This document shows positions 18,378 to 27,215 of a stretch of DNA of 64,000 nt, piece by piece (the first letter of the stretch is position 1; each line of letters begins with the position of its first letter). This DNA is from Methylotenera sp. (GTDB lineage: Bacteria > Pseudomonadota > Gammaproteobacteria > Burkholderiales > Methylophilaceae): the NCBI GenBank assembly GCA_030693535.1, contig JAUYAL010000046.1:84807-148806 (forward strand). Direction: 5' to 3'. The translations under genes were made by a program, and so were the position numbers. The notes beneath the pieces are model-generated. The model made no database searches and was not told the DNA's origin. It saw nothing but the letters and a program-made list of their open reading frames with translations.

Positions 18378-19136
18378 TTAGGCTGAGCAAACAACGCAAG
18401 CTGGGTCTCGGCTCAGTTTGATTGTACGCCACACCATAGAGAGTGCATCTAACAACAGCAAGCGTCCTTGTAAACTATCGCCAATATCCATCAACAATTT
18501 CAGCGCCTCTGCGGCTTGGGTTGTGCCTATCATGCCTACGAGTGGTGCAAACACACCATTAGTAGCGCAGCGCATTTCATTATCTTCACCAGTCGTTTCA
18601 CTAGCATCTGGAAATAAACAGTGATAGCAAGGACTAGTGCTATTACGCATATCGTAGACGGTGATTTGCCCCTCAAAGCCAATCGCCGCACCAGACACCA
18701 GTGGTTTTTTTAAATTCACGCATAGTCTGTTTAAGGCGTAACGCGTGGAAAAATTATCGCTGCAATCAATCACCACATCGGCTTCTGAAACTAATGCTGA
18801 AAGCTCATCTTCTGTTGATTTTCGCTGAATTGTTTGTACTTTTACTTCAGGGTTAATTTCATAAATAGCTTGTTGCGCAGAAACCGCCTTATTGATACCC
18901 ACACTCAGTGTGCTATGAATAATTTGGCGCTGTAGATTAGTTAAATCCACCACATCAAAATCACAAATCGTCAACCTACCCACACCACTAGCAGCCAAAT
19001 ATAAAGCTACTGGTGAGCCTAAGCCACCCGCCCCGACAATAAGCGCATGACTATTAACTAACCTATCTTGGCCTTCGTAAGCAATTTGGGGGAGGAGTAT
19101 GTGGCGACTGTAACGGAGGAGTTGGCTGTCGTTCAT
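18378..19136 (-). CDS. moeB: MoeB/ThiF-type adenylyltransferase
   Basis: A 252-aa E1-like enzyme of the HesA/MoeB/ThiF family. It shows the nucleotide loop IVGAGGLGSPVALYLAASGVG (about residues 31-51), the R-finger region NLQRQIIHSTLSVG, DCSDNFSTRYALN, and two CxxC pairs (CYHC near 168 and CVVC near the end) that hold zinc. It adenylates the C-terminal Gly-Gly of a sulfur carrier (MoaD or ThiS). No rhodanese domain is fused. It follows the pilin-like gene by three bases, an odd place, so it may be co-transcribed with the pilus cluster without sharing its function. Confidence 0.88.
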   Translation of the reverse strand: MNDSQLLRYSRHILLPQIAYEGQDRLVNSHALIVGAGGLGSPVALYLAASGVGRLTICDFDVVDLTNLQRQIIHSTLSVGINKAVSAQQAIYEINPEVKVQTIQRKSTEDELSALVSEADVVIDCSDNFSTRYALNRLCVNLKKPLVSGAAIGFEGQITVYDMRNSTSPCYHCLFPDASETTGEDNEMRCATNGVFAPLVGMIGTTQAAEALKLLMDIGDSLQGRLLLLDALSMVWRTIKLSRDPACVVCSA

Positions 19137-19139
19137 AGA

Positions 19140-19892
19140 TTAAGGTAGCTTTCCAACAGTCACCATTTTAGACAAGTACGTGTTGGGCGATATCCAGACA
19201 ATTATGTCATCATACTGACCATAAGTTGTAGATATATCGTCTCCAAACTCTCTAGACACCAATACAGTGCCGTCACCGATATTATTTGTTTTTTCATCAT
19301 CGTTATTTACTGACGTATCAGTCAGTAAAATTCCTTCATTACTCGTACCTCCATAGCCATTTTTACCATGAGAAATAACAGCAACAGGTATATCGTTAGC
19401 ATTTGATAAGTTGATCAATCCTCCTGCGCCATTACGAGTTTGTATCGTAATATCTCTTGCTATTGGGGGCGATAAAGTTATAACTGGCGGAGAGCTTGAG
19501 TAGGCAGGAGTCACAGAATATCGATAAAGGCGGTTCCAACTATCAGTTTTCTTTACGCCTAATTCCGCCCAGGGTAAAAATCCTACCCTATTTGTGCAAA
19601 TACCGGTAGCTACGATGCGATCTTCAGCGCCATTAGCTGAGGAAATTGCAGGACAAGGTAAATAGCCGCGTGAAAGAGCGTAGCCCATCAATGCCTCTCT
19701 AATTTCCTCCATTGACTGCCTTGTTTGAGCGTAATCTCTTTGATCTACTTGCGCTGAAAGAGAAACTAGTAGCCCTCCCAACGTGATTCCAACAATCACC
19801 AAGACTATCGCCATCTCCACCAATGTGAAGCCAAGCTGATTCATCCTCGCAGCCATTCGCTTAAACCTAAATGTATTTGTATTAGAAATCAT
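19140..19892 (-). CDS. Type IV pilin-like / pseudopilin protein
   Basis: A 250-aa protein with a type III (prepilin) signal: after MNQLG the mature start is FTLVEMAIVLVIVGITLGGL, including the conserved Glu5, so it should be cut and N-methylated by a prepilin peptidase. The globular part has PCPAISSANGAEDR and GFLPWAELGV, matching minor pilins of MSHA-type systems. The internal Met codons at residues 13 and 17 give starts closer to the usual prepilin leader length. Its first bases overlap the end of the frameshifted upstream gene (ATGA-type overlap), so it is coupled to it. Confidence 0.8.
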   Translation of the reverse strand: MISNTNTFRFKRMAARMNQLGFTLVEMAIVLVIVGITLGGLLVSLSAQVDQRDYAQTRQSMEEIREALMGYALSRGYLPCPAISSANGAEDRIVATGICTNRVGFLPWAELGVKKTDSWNRLYRYSVTPAYSSSPPVITLSPPIARDITIQTRNGAGGLINLSNANDIPVAVISHGKNGYGGTSNEGILLTDTSVNNDDEKTNNIGDGTVLVSREFGDDISTTYGQYDDIIVWISPNTYLSKMVTVGKLP

Positions 19893-21185
19893 GGCACGCT
19901 TACTGAAAAATCGTTAAAAGTATTATTGTGCTGAATCAGGGGTAAGCGTATATATGTATCATCTAGTGGAGTCAAATTATCCTGATCCAAATAATTGGAC
20001 TCCAAAGTTTTGTTCGTATTTGGTGTTCTAACTTGCGTTCCAATTGCGGGACCTGTAACTATTACGATCAATTCTTTTGGACTTGGTATTATCGCGCCAT
20101 TTAACGTCAATATCCCATGAGCATAAAAAACATGTTCTCTCCATCCATTTTGCTGAAACCAATTATTATTGCTAGTGCCATTTAAAATAGATGTGGAATC
20201 CCAATCTGGTGCTGGGTTTACTGGAATACGACCTCGATTAATTGCGACATTTGGCGGACATAGTGTAGCTCCTATATTAACTAATAAGCAATCATCATCT
20301 GAAAAACTAGCTGGAGAAGGATAAACTGTATTTGCGAGTTTATAAGTCGAAACCGCATCTTTTACTTCTGCAGCGACAAGTGGCCCAATTGCATTCATCA
20401 TGTCAGAACGAGAAATCACTATTAATTGATCGTTAATTATTGTTGTACCACTGGCATCATGCATCCCGCCTTTTATAAAACCATTTGCCCCAGCATCAAC
20501 AAAATCTGCATTATCTTCTCCTAATGCGTTATCTAAATAGTGAGTTGCATTGTTTTCGTTGGCTAGTATTCGAGATTGCTCCATAGTATCTTGGCGGATA
20601 ATTGGCTTTCCAACTGAAATTACAACTGCAACCGCACCTGAAGACGAAGTCGCATCGTGCAGCAAATTACCAACTCCATCCCTTATCGACAAAGTGCCTA
20701 AAGTATCGCTATTGAGCGGAAATGCTCGATCTTCTTCTTTGAAGCTATTTGAAACTGCATACCACAAGCGATCGCCATTACCATCGTATATCATGAAGAC
20801 CCAGCGTCTTCCAAGGCAACCGCCCTAGGCGTGAAGCTTGTCCAGTAGTGCCTGTACTATTTCCACAGGAAGTTTCAGCAACCCCATCATTATTAGTATC
20901 TGGGCATGGTAAATCTCCCGGGCGACGACAACTAGCAGGATTAGGACTACCAGCACAATCTGCATGAGAAAGATTTACTGATGTTGCGTAGCTTAACAAA
21001 GCCACTTTGGCTTCCGATAAGACCTCTGACGTTTTTTTGTCGCGTTCAAATTTTGCATTATTTCCGCTTATCATCGAAAACAATACTGTCGAAGCCGAGA
21101 TAAGTAAAATTAACATCAAGATGAGAAGTGCCACACCTTGTTGAGTATGACAATCATTGCATTGATTTTTCATCACCATCATCAA
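19889..21185 (-). pseudogene. PilX/MshP-like minor pilus protein, frameshifted
   Basis: Two adjoining frames are pieces of one gene. The 5' frame (21185-20778) has an N-terminal prepilin-like helix (QQGVALLILMLILLISAST) and ends LGRLPWKTLGLHDIRW then stop. The other frame begins within the overlap and continues YDGNGDRLWYAVSNSFKEED to 19889. Proteins of this type run straight through LGRLPWxTLGL to RLWYAVS, so a one-base gain or two-base loss near 20785-20795 has broken the frame. The 3' part is otherwise undamaged over 300 codons, so the shift is recent, a sequence error, or recoded. Intact length would be about 430 aa. Confidence 0.8.
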
Positions 21186-21810
21186 TTACACCTGCGTCTT
21201 CCAAATTCAACCTTTTTGCTTTTTCTACCACTTGCATTTCAACAATCTGGTTGGTTTCTGGTTCGTACCTTTGCCCCGCTTTGAGTCGAATGTGCTTGCC
21301 ACTGGCGGGTATTTTTACATCAACTCCCTCAGTGCTTGCACCTTTTTGAGAGAATCCGCGATTATTTAATCGGCCAATTTTTACATTATCTACTGCGCTA
21401 TTTTCTTGTACGGCTTTGTTGTTTATCCATAACGTACTTTTTCCATCACTGCGTTTTACATAGCCTTGTAAAGTGATGGGTTCAGTTGGTGTAGCAGACT
21501 CTAAATTTAATGCAGCTTCTGGTAGCGCCTCTGGCGTACCGATAGGCTTTAATTTTTGATTTTGCCTTAGAATATTCAGGTTACTGCGCTCGTTTGGTTT
21601 GCTAAATAATCGACCAAATTCGCTATTAGGTTCTGCTTGAATTTGTGCCGCCATTACGCTACTAAACAAACCTATTAATAAGCCTGTAAGTATTTTAAAG
21701 GTTTTTATAGGTTGCAGACGTTGCGCCCCCACACCAACCCACCCCCCCTTTGTTAGGGAGAGTGAGTGGGTTAGTGTGGAGATAAATAATTTAATTGCCC
21801 TTTGCATCAT
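21154..21810 (-). CDS. MshK-like pilus biogenesis protein
   Basis: A 218-aa protein with an N-terminal hydrophobic helix (about 40-56, ILTGLLIGLFSSVMAAQIQA), so it is secreted or anchored in the inner membrane. The body has a short beta-rich domain (TLQGYVKRSDGKSTLWINNK) like MshK/GspC-type partners that sit between the inner-membrane complex and the secretin. By position (after the MshI and MshJ homologues) it is the mshK equivalent; sequence similarity alone is weak. Start and stop overlap both neighbours. Residues 11-28 are encoded by an inserted palindrome. Confidence 0.6.
   Translation of the reverse strand: MMQRAIKLFISTLTHSLSLTKGGWVGVGAQRLQPIKTFKILTGLLIGLFSSVMAAQIQAEPNSEFGRLFSKPNERSNLNILRQNQKLKPIGTPEALPEAALNLESATPTEPITLQGYVKRSDGKSTLWINNKAVQENSAVDNVKIGRLNNRGFSQKGASTEGVDVKIPASGKHIRLKAGQRYEPETNQIVEMQVVEKAKRLNLEDAGVIDDGDEKSMQ
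21729..21779. repeat. Palindromic element inside a coding sequence
   Basis: Arms of 14 bp (21729-21742, CCACACCAACCCAC, and 21766-21779) match with one mismatch. The element lies in frame within the mshK-like gene and encodes residues 11-28 (STLTHSLSLTKGGWVGVG), separating the start codon from the signal helix. It resembles dispersed intergenic palindromes rather than coding sequence. Confidence 0.65.
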
Positions 21811-22433
21811 TGCGTTACCACGCGAATAGGCGCTGGCTCACGCAGAGTTAGCCAATCTAACTCACATTTAGCATGTAAGTTTGGCGTCAACTGGTTACTT
21901 AACACGCCACCTAAATTCAGTCTTGTCATTTCACAATCACGTAGCATAAAAACCTCACCATTTTTTTTGCCTATTGCTTCTGTTAAATGCAGTATATCTT
22001 CCTCATGCAACATATCAAGATCTAGCGTCATGACGGATCGATTGAATGCAAAGCCACCCACATTGCTTGCAAAGCTTGGCTTGTATAGCTCTTGTAAACC
22101 AATGCTATAGTTAATACTGAATAGCTTATAGTTCTTGTGTTGTGTACGCAAATCACTTACCCAATCTAATCGCCGTTCTTCACCCACAAAACCTTTATTA
22201 ATAAGTGCTTGGTAGCGTGGCAAATATTCCACTATCGTTTCTTTTTCTATACCTGATGATTGAAAACGTTGCTTGGCTGAATTAAGCAAATTCTGCTGCT
22301 TTTGCATGGCTTGTGCTTGCTGACTACTATAGTTTTGCGCTAACGCAATCAAGGCAAAAACTACAATAACTGCTACCACTAAAACAATTAAAGTAGTTTG
22401 CAGTTTTTGCCAATCTTGTTTTTCTAATTTCAT
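21807..22433 (-). CDS. MshJ-like (PilO/GspM-type) protein
   Basis: A 208-aa bitopic inner-membrane protein: short cytoplasmic N-terminus, membrane helix at about 14-32 (TLIVLVVAVIVVFALIALA), a coiled coil (SSQQAQAMQKQQNLLNSAKQ) and a small ferredoxin-like periplasmic part. This layout is that of PilO/GspM/MshJ, which pair with PilN/GspL/MshI in the alignment complex. It is seven bases downstream of the MshI homologue and overlaps the mshK-like start by four bases. Confidence 0.75.
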   Translation of the reverse strand: MKLEKQDWQKLQTTLIVLVVAVIVVFALIALAQNYSSQQAQAMQKQQNLLNSAKQRFQSSGIEKETIVEYLPRYQALINKGFVGEERRLDWVSDLRTQHKNYKLFSINYSIGLQELYKPSFASNVGGFAFNRSVMTLDLDMLHEEDILHLTEAIGKKNGEVFMLRDCEMTRLNLGGVLSNQLTPNLHAKCELDWLTLREPAPIRVVTQ

Positions 22434-22440
22434 GGCTGTT

Positions 22441-24072
22441 TCACCTCGCTACTTCTTGCATTGCATCAGCCGCTTTAAGTATCACTTTAAGCTTAAACAA
22501 CGCAGGTTGAGCTTGTGTTGCTTGTTCGTCTGTCGTCGTGCCTTGCAAATTCACAAAAGAACTAACATTCACTGGCTCTTGCAATACCTCTACTAGCGCT
22601 ACATTTTTATCGGCTTTTAGTTTCTCAACAAACTTATTAACACTATTTAATGCGCTACGATAGTCACCAGTGAACCCTGAAATTTCCGCTGTAACAAAGC
22701 CTAGCTCATTGAATTTTGTAGGGTCTGAATTGGCGGCATCTGAATTGAATGTACTATTGGCATTTGCTGATAAAGCGCTCGCCGACAATGTAATGAGTTT
22801 GTCTTGATCTTCAATATTAATTTCATTGCTAAGTACCCAACGCAATCTATCCAACAGTACTTCTGGAACCTGCTCTAAAGCAGCACTAATGACGAGCATC
22901 ATCCGCCTTGGTGATTTCGGATAACTTGCAATGATTTCATCTAACTCTACCGCCGCCTTTAAATCTTCCGAACCGATGGTAGTCACAGGAAAGTTTTTTG
23001 CAGCCTCGTCATAACGGCGTTGTTGTAGCGCCGTATCTTCTATCGCATCTTTCAAAGCGGATTGAAGACTAAATCCTTGGTAAAAAATAAAAGCGGCAAT
23101 GAGTAAACCCACCGTAGCCAATACAAAAGTAGCTATTGTGATACCTCGTTTTAGTTGGCTAAATTCATATTCTTTTGTCAGCAACTCTGGCGCTAAGTTA
23201 TCCACCACATTGCCGCTAGCTAATAGCTGCATGTGTAATAACTCAGGCATTTGTTCAATTAAATTTGCAGGCAGGCTAAGACTTGCTGCAATTTCATTTA
23301 AATTAATGTCTGTGCATTCAATCCCCTGCTCTTGACTAATGCCTTGGCTAATATGCTGCGTTGAGCCATCAATACTTGCCAGTACTAAATTGATTGGTGT
23401 TTCTCTCGTAATAAAACGCTGACTCATTAAATAGAGTCGCGTTTTCTCGGTTTCAACCAAATAAAAATAACCTAGCTGATTGGCTTCCGCTGGCGCGTTT
23501 GGCACTAGGCGACTCATACGTAAACGACCGTTATGGAAGTAGGTTTGACGTAATCCTGAAGATAATTTCTCGCATAACAAAATATGTGGTGACAGGAGTT
23601 TGAGTTGCTTGACTAAAACCTGGCTGAGCATGGGTAGTAAGTAAACACCTACCAATTGCACATGTTCCGCCTGAATAATACCGACCCAGTCTTCTAGAAA
23701 ATCGGCATTATTCAGCGCTACAAACAAATACTTATCGTCTTTGCGCTTATCTAGTTCACGATTAACAAAGTGAGCTGTGCGATATGCTAACCCTCGATAA
23801 AACTGATTCATTTTACGAGTTATAAGCTCACGCTTAGCAGCCCCAGATGTATGAGGTACACTTTCTAGCCGATAATCTTCTTCAACAGCATCAGCAATCA
23901 AATAAACAGGTGTCGCTGGATATTTCTGTAAAAATTCAGTAAACGCTGCATGACCATTGGCATCGTTGTTGAATGCTTGGCTACCCTGCAACTTACCCGC
24001 GCGCCAAAGCCCCGCTAGCAAATGTTTAGCGGTGGCACATAAGACTAATTTAGTTGGGGCGCTCTTTATCAT
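22441..24072 (-). CDS. MshI-like (PilM/PilN or GspL-type) protein
   Basis: A 543-aa protein. The first 290 residues look like the cytoplasmic actin-fold part of PilM/GspL; a membrane helix lies at about 308-328 (IATFVLATVGLLIAAFIFYQ), and a coiled coil and PilN/GspL-like periplasmic domain follow (FVEKLKADKNVALVEVLQEP near residue 490). It thus combines PilM and PilN roles in one chain. It is separated from mshG by 144 bp of gene-free sequence, the largest gap inside the cluster, so a separate promoter is possible. Confidence 0.72.
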   Translation of the reverse strand: MIKSAPTKLVLCATAKHLLAGLWRAGKLQGSQAFNNDANGHAAFTEFLQKYPATPVYLIADAVEEDYRLESVPHTSGAAKRELITRKMNQFYRGLAYRTAHFVNRELDKRKDDKYLFVALNNADFLEDWVGIIQAEHVQLVGVYLLPMLSQVLVKQLKLLSPHILLCEKLSSGLRQTYFHNGRLRMSRLVPNAPAEANQLGYFYLVETEKTRLYLMSQRFITRETPINLVLASIDGSTQHISQGISQEQGIECTDINLNEIAASLSLPANLIEQMPELLHMQLLASGNVVDNLAPELLTKEYEFSQLKRGITIATFVLATVGLLIAAFIFYQGFSLQSALKDAIEDTALQQRRYDEAAKNFPVTTIGSEDLKAAVELDEIIASYPKSPRRMMLVISAALEQVPEVLLDRLRWVLSNEINIEDQDKLITLSASALSANANSTFNSDAANSDPTKFNELGFVTAEISGFTGDYRSALNSVNKFVEKLKADKNVALVEVLQEPVNVSSFVNLQGTTTDEQATQAQPALFKLKVILKAADAMQEVAR

Positions 24073-24216
24073 ATTAAAGTTACATATTAATTATTTAATA
24101 TAAGCGCGAATTTCTGTGCCAAACAAGGCGAGAACAAAAAATTGCAACGCCACATATATTTGATATGTAGGGAGTAATTTTTTAAGAATAACGCAGTGTG
24201 GCGGCGAAAGTTGCAT

Positions 24217-25422
24217 TTATATTTTAAGTTTGCTAAATGAATCATACACAGGGCCTAGTACTGAGTACATAATAAAACCTAATATCACACCTAAAAATAC
24301 GGTCAGTGCTGGCTCTATTAACTTTAGTAGATTTTGCATTGAGTCTTTCACATCACGATCATAAAAATAGCTAATATTTAGTAATGATTTATCAAGCGCT
24401 CCAGTACTTTCGCCAACTTTAATCATTCGAACAACCAGTTGTGGAAACAAACCTGCATTTCTAAAACTTTCACTCATAGAGTCACCCGCACTAATTTGTG
24501 CATGTGCGCGACTAAGTGCATCAGCGACTACGCGATTACCCACAATTCTTTCACAAATTTTAATGGCATCTAAAATTGGAATGCCCGTTTGATACATTAA
24601 AGCAAAGTATCGAGCAAACCTTGCCATAATAATTTTTTGCAAAATAGGGCCCGTGATTGGCAAATTCAGCTTAATCATATCAAACCGATAACGCGCAATT
24701 GGGTTGGTTTTAATAATAGTTGCAAGACCCAGCGTAGTAAACACTGGGACGCTGATAAATAGCCACCAATAACTCACAAACCCATTAGATACCGCAATCA
24801 AAAACTTAGTATTTAGTGGGAGCTCTTGGCCCATATTTTTTAAAAAAGAGGCCATTTGTGGCACCAAGTAACTCATTAAAAAAGCCACTGCACCAAATAC
24901 GACAACTGCCACAAACGCTGGATAAGCTAATAGCTTTTTTGTCTGCGACATCAGCTCATCTTGCCAGCGAATCGTTTCAAATAAGTTATCAAATACTAAT
25001 GGTAGTTGGCCTGTTTGCTCACCAGCACTTACCAAGCTGACAAAAACCTCACTAAAAACGTTTGGATGCTCTGCCAGCGCTTGCGAAAGCATTTTACCGC
25101 CTTCTACTTCTGCGCTTATTGCGCCAATTACTTTCTGAAAAAACAGATTATCACTACTTTCTCTTAAATCATTTAAACATTCCAGCAGTGGCACACCTGC
25201 GCTACTTAACTGATGAATTTGGAAACAAAACATCACTAAATCTTTATTGCTTACTTTGTTTCGATTGAGAACGCTGGTCGATTTTGAAGCTGCTCGAAAG
25301 GTGATTAAATCCAAGCCCATTCGTTCTAAGCGAATTTCTAAATCAATCTCATTGAGCGCATCTATCTGCCCCATAGCTGGGCGGCCTAACTGATCAATCG
25401 CTTTATAATTAAATGAAGGCAT
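24217..25422 (-). CDS. mshG: MshG-type inner-membrane platform protein (GspF family)
   Basis: A 401-aa GspF/PilC-family polytopic protein. It has two repeated T2SSF domains (about 70-190 and 270-395) with membrane helices at about 168-190, 215-238 and 375-395. Typical segments are FCFQIHQLSSAGVPLLECLN, VGEQTGQLPLVFDNL and RFARYFALMYQTGIPILDAI with its mirrored VGESTGALDKSLLNIS. It is the platform on which the assembly ATPase acts, and its gene starts five bases after the ATPase gene. Confidence 0.9.
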   Translation of the reverse strand: MPSFNYKAIDQLGRPAMGQIDALNEIDLEIRLERMGLDLITFRAASKSTSVLNRNKVSNKDLVMFCFQIHQLSSAGVPLLECLNDLRESSDNLFFQKVIGAISAEVEGGKMLSQALAEHPNVFSEVFVSLVSAGEQTGQLPLVFDNLFETIRWQDELMSQTKKLLAYPAFVAVVVFGAVAFLMSYLVPQMASFLKNMGQELPLNTKFLIAVSNGFVSYWWLFISVPVFTTLGLATIIKTNPIARYRFDMIKLNLPITGPILQKIIMARFARYFALMYQTGIPILDAIKICERIVGNRVVADALSRAHAQISAGDSMSESFRNAGLFPQLVVRMIKVGESTGALDKSLLNISYFYDRDVKDSMQNLLKLIEPALTVFLGVILGFIMYSVLGPVYDSFSKLKI

Positions 25423-25427
25423 ATTGA

Positions 25428-27143
25428 TTAAGCGCGCAAACGACTGGTTAAATCAATCACGCGCATCACTTCCGCTAGGCTGGTGTAGCCTTCTAAAATA
25501 CGGCGTGCGCCATCTTCTGCAAGTGTGACAAAACCTTTATCAACCGCCATTTTTTGCAATTCATCCAAATGAGCTTTACGTGAAATAAGCGAATCCATTT
25601 CGCTATCAATACGAAGTAGTTCAATAATAGCCATACGCCCACGGTAGCCATTTTGATTACATTGTTTACACCCTTTGGGTTTAAACACTTTAGGCTTATC
25701 ACTTGGCTTAAGTTGTAATAATTTACGCTCTATCTCATCTAGTTCGTGTGGCACTTTACAATGCGGACACAGCACACGCACTAATCGCTGTGCAACTACA
25801 CCAATAATATTGCCAGCCATAATGTCTGGCAATATACCAATATCAGATAATCGTGGAAAAACACCCAATGCAGAATTGGTATGTAAGGTCGTAAAAACCT
25901 GATGGCCTGTCATGGCGGCACGAAACGCCATCGTCGCGGTATCTTCATCACGCACTTCACCTACCAGAATAATGTCGGGGTCTTGTCGCATAATAGAGCG
26001 AATGCCGTTAGCAAAATCCACTTTATTAACTTCGGCCACAGAAGTCTGACGTATCATAGAAACAGGATACTCAACAGGATCCTCTAAGGTCATGATATTC
26101 ACTGCTTCAGTATTTCGATGCGACAGCAGTGAATAAAGCGTAGTCGTTTTACCGCTACCAGTTGGGCCAGTAACAATGACAATACCCTCAGGCCGCGTCA
26201 TCATTATCTTCAATTCATCCAAAGTTTCTGGGCGCAACCCCATGCGCTCCATTGGAATAATTGATTTTTCACGGTCTAAAACACGTAGTACAATGTTTTC
26301 ACCATTAATTGTTGGGTGACTAGAAACGCGGAAGTCAATCGGTCTGCCGCATAGATTCATGCTGATACGGCCATCTTGCGGCGCACGTGTTTCAGCAATA
26401 TCTAGTCCGCTAACCACCTTAAGCCGCACAACAACGCCGCCCCAATAGCTTTTATGTAAGCTACGCACTTGTTGCAACACACCATCAATTCTGTATCGAA
26501 TACGTAAAAATGCAAACTCCGGCTCAAAGTGAATGTCTGACGCACCACGTTTCACAGCATCCATCAATAACGCACCCACTAATCGCACCACGGGTTGTGT
26601 ATATTCATCGCCACCTGCACTCAGGCTGTTGTAATCAATTTCACCTGTTTCAATTTCACGCAAAATACCGTCAACAGACAGCTCATAACCGTAGAAATGG
26701 TCGATGTACTCTTCTAGCTGCGCCTCAGCCGCCAATAACGGTCTAATTTGAATGCGGCCACCGAGCATGGCACGTAGCTGATCTAGTGCTACCACGTTAA
26801 ACATATCCGCCATTGCAACCACTAGCGTTTTAGTGGCTTCTTCATAGGCAACAGGAAGTAAATGATAACGTCGGGAAAAGTCTTGCGGCACTAAACGTAA
26901 TGCTTCTTCATCGGCCACAATGGTTGACAGGTCTACACTTTCATAACCAATTGTATCTGCAACAACATCACGTACCATTGCTTCTGTAACAAAACCTAAG
27001 AGTACTAACTGTCGGCCTAGTGGTAAATCACTATGTTCTTGCTCGGTCAGTGCAATGCTAAGCTGATCTTGGCTGATCAACCCTTGGTGCACCATCAACT
27101 CGCCTAAGCGAGGTCTTCGCCTCTGCTCAGCCATGATACGCAC
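25428..27143 (-). CDS. mshE: MshE-type assembly ATPase with MshEN domain
   Basis: A 571-aa GspE/PilB-family hexameric ATPase that powers pilus or pseudopilus assembly. The N-terminal MshEN domain carries RLGELMVHQGLISQDQL followed by ALTEQ and LGRQLVLLG, closely fitting the published c-di-GMP-binding RLGxx motif. Walker A is GPTGSGKTTTLYS (about 330), then TLEDPVEYP, the Asp box and LVGEVRDEDTA (Walker B). A CPHC plus CKQC zinc finger is near 465-495. Start at 27143 or three codons later (MAEQRRR). It lies downstream of the mshN-like gene. Confidence 0.92.
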   Translation of the reverse strand: MRIMAEQRRRPRLGELMVHQGLISQDQLSIALTEQEHSDLPLGRQLVLLGFVTEAMVRDVVADTIGYESVDLSTIVADEEALRLVPQDFSRRYHLLPVAYEEATKTLVVAMADMFNVVALDQLRAMLGGRIQIRPLLAAEAQLEEYIDHFYGYELSVDGILREIETGEIDYNSLSAGGDEYTQPVVRLVGALLMDAVKRGASDIHFEPEFAFLRIRYRIDGVLQQVRSLHKSYWGGVVVRLKVVSGLDIAETRAPQDGRISMNLCGRPIDFRVSSHPTINGENIVLRVLDREKSIIPMERMGLRPETLDELKIMMTRPEGIVIVTGPTGSGKTTTLYSLLSHRNTEAVNIMTLEDPVEYPVSMIRQTSVAEVNKVDFANGIRSIMRQDPDIILVGEVRDEDTATMAFRAAMTGHQVFTTLHTNSALGVFPRLSDIGILPDIMAGNIIGVVAQRLVRVLCPHCKVPHELDEIERKLLQLKPSDKPKVFKPKGCKQCNQNGYRGRMAIIELLRIDSEMDSLISRKAHLDELQKMAVDKGFVTLAEDGARRILEGYTSLAEVMRVIDLTSRLRA

Positions 27144-27215
27144 CTATTACGGAAAACAAAGCGAATGAAAGTGTCACCATATATTTTATTATTGCCATTT
27201 TTATAGAATTAACGA

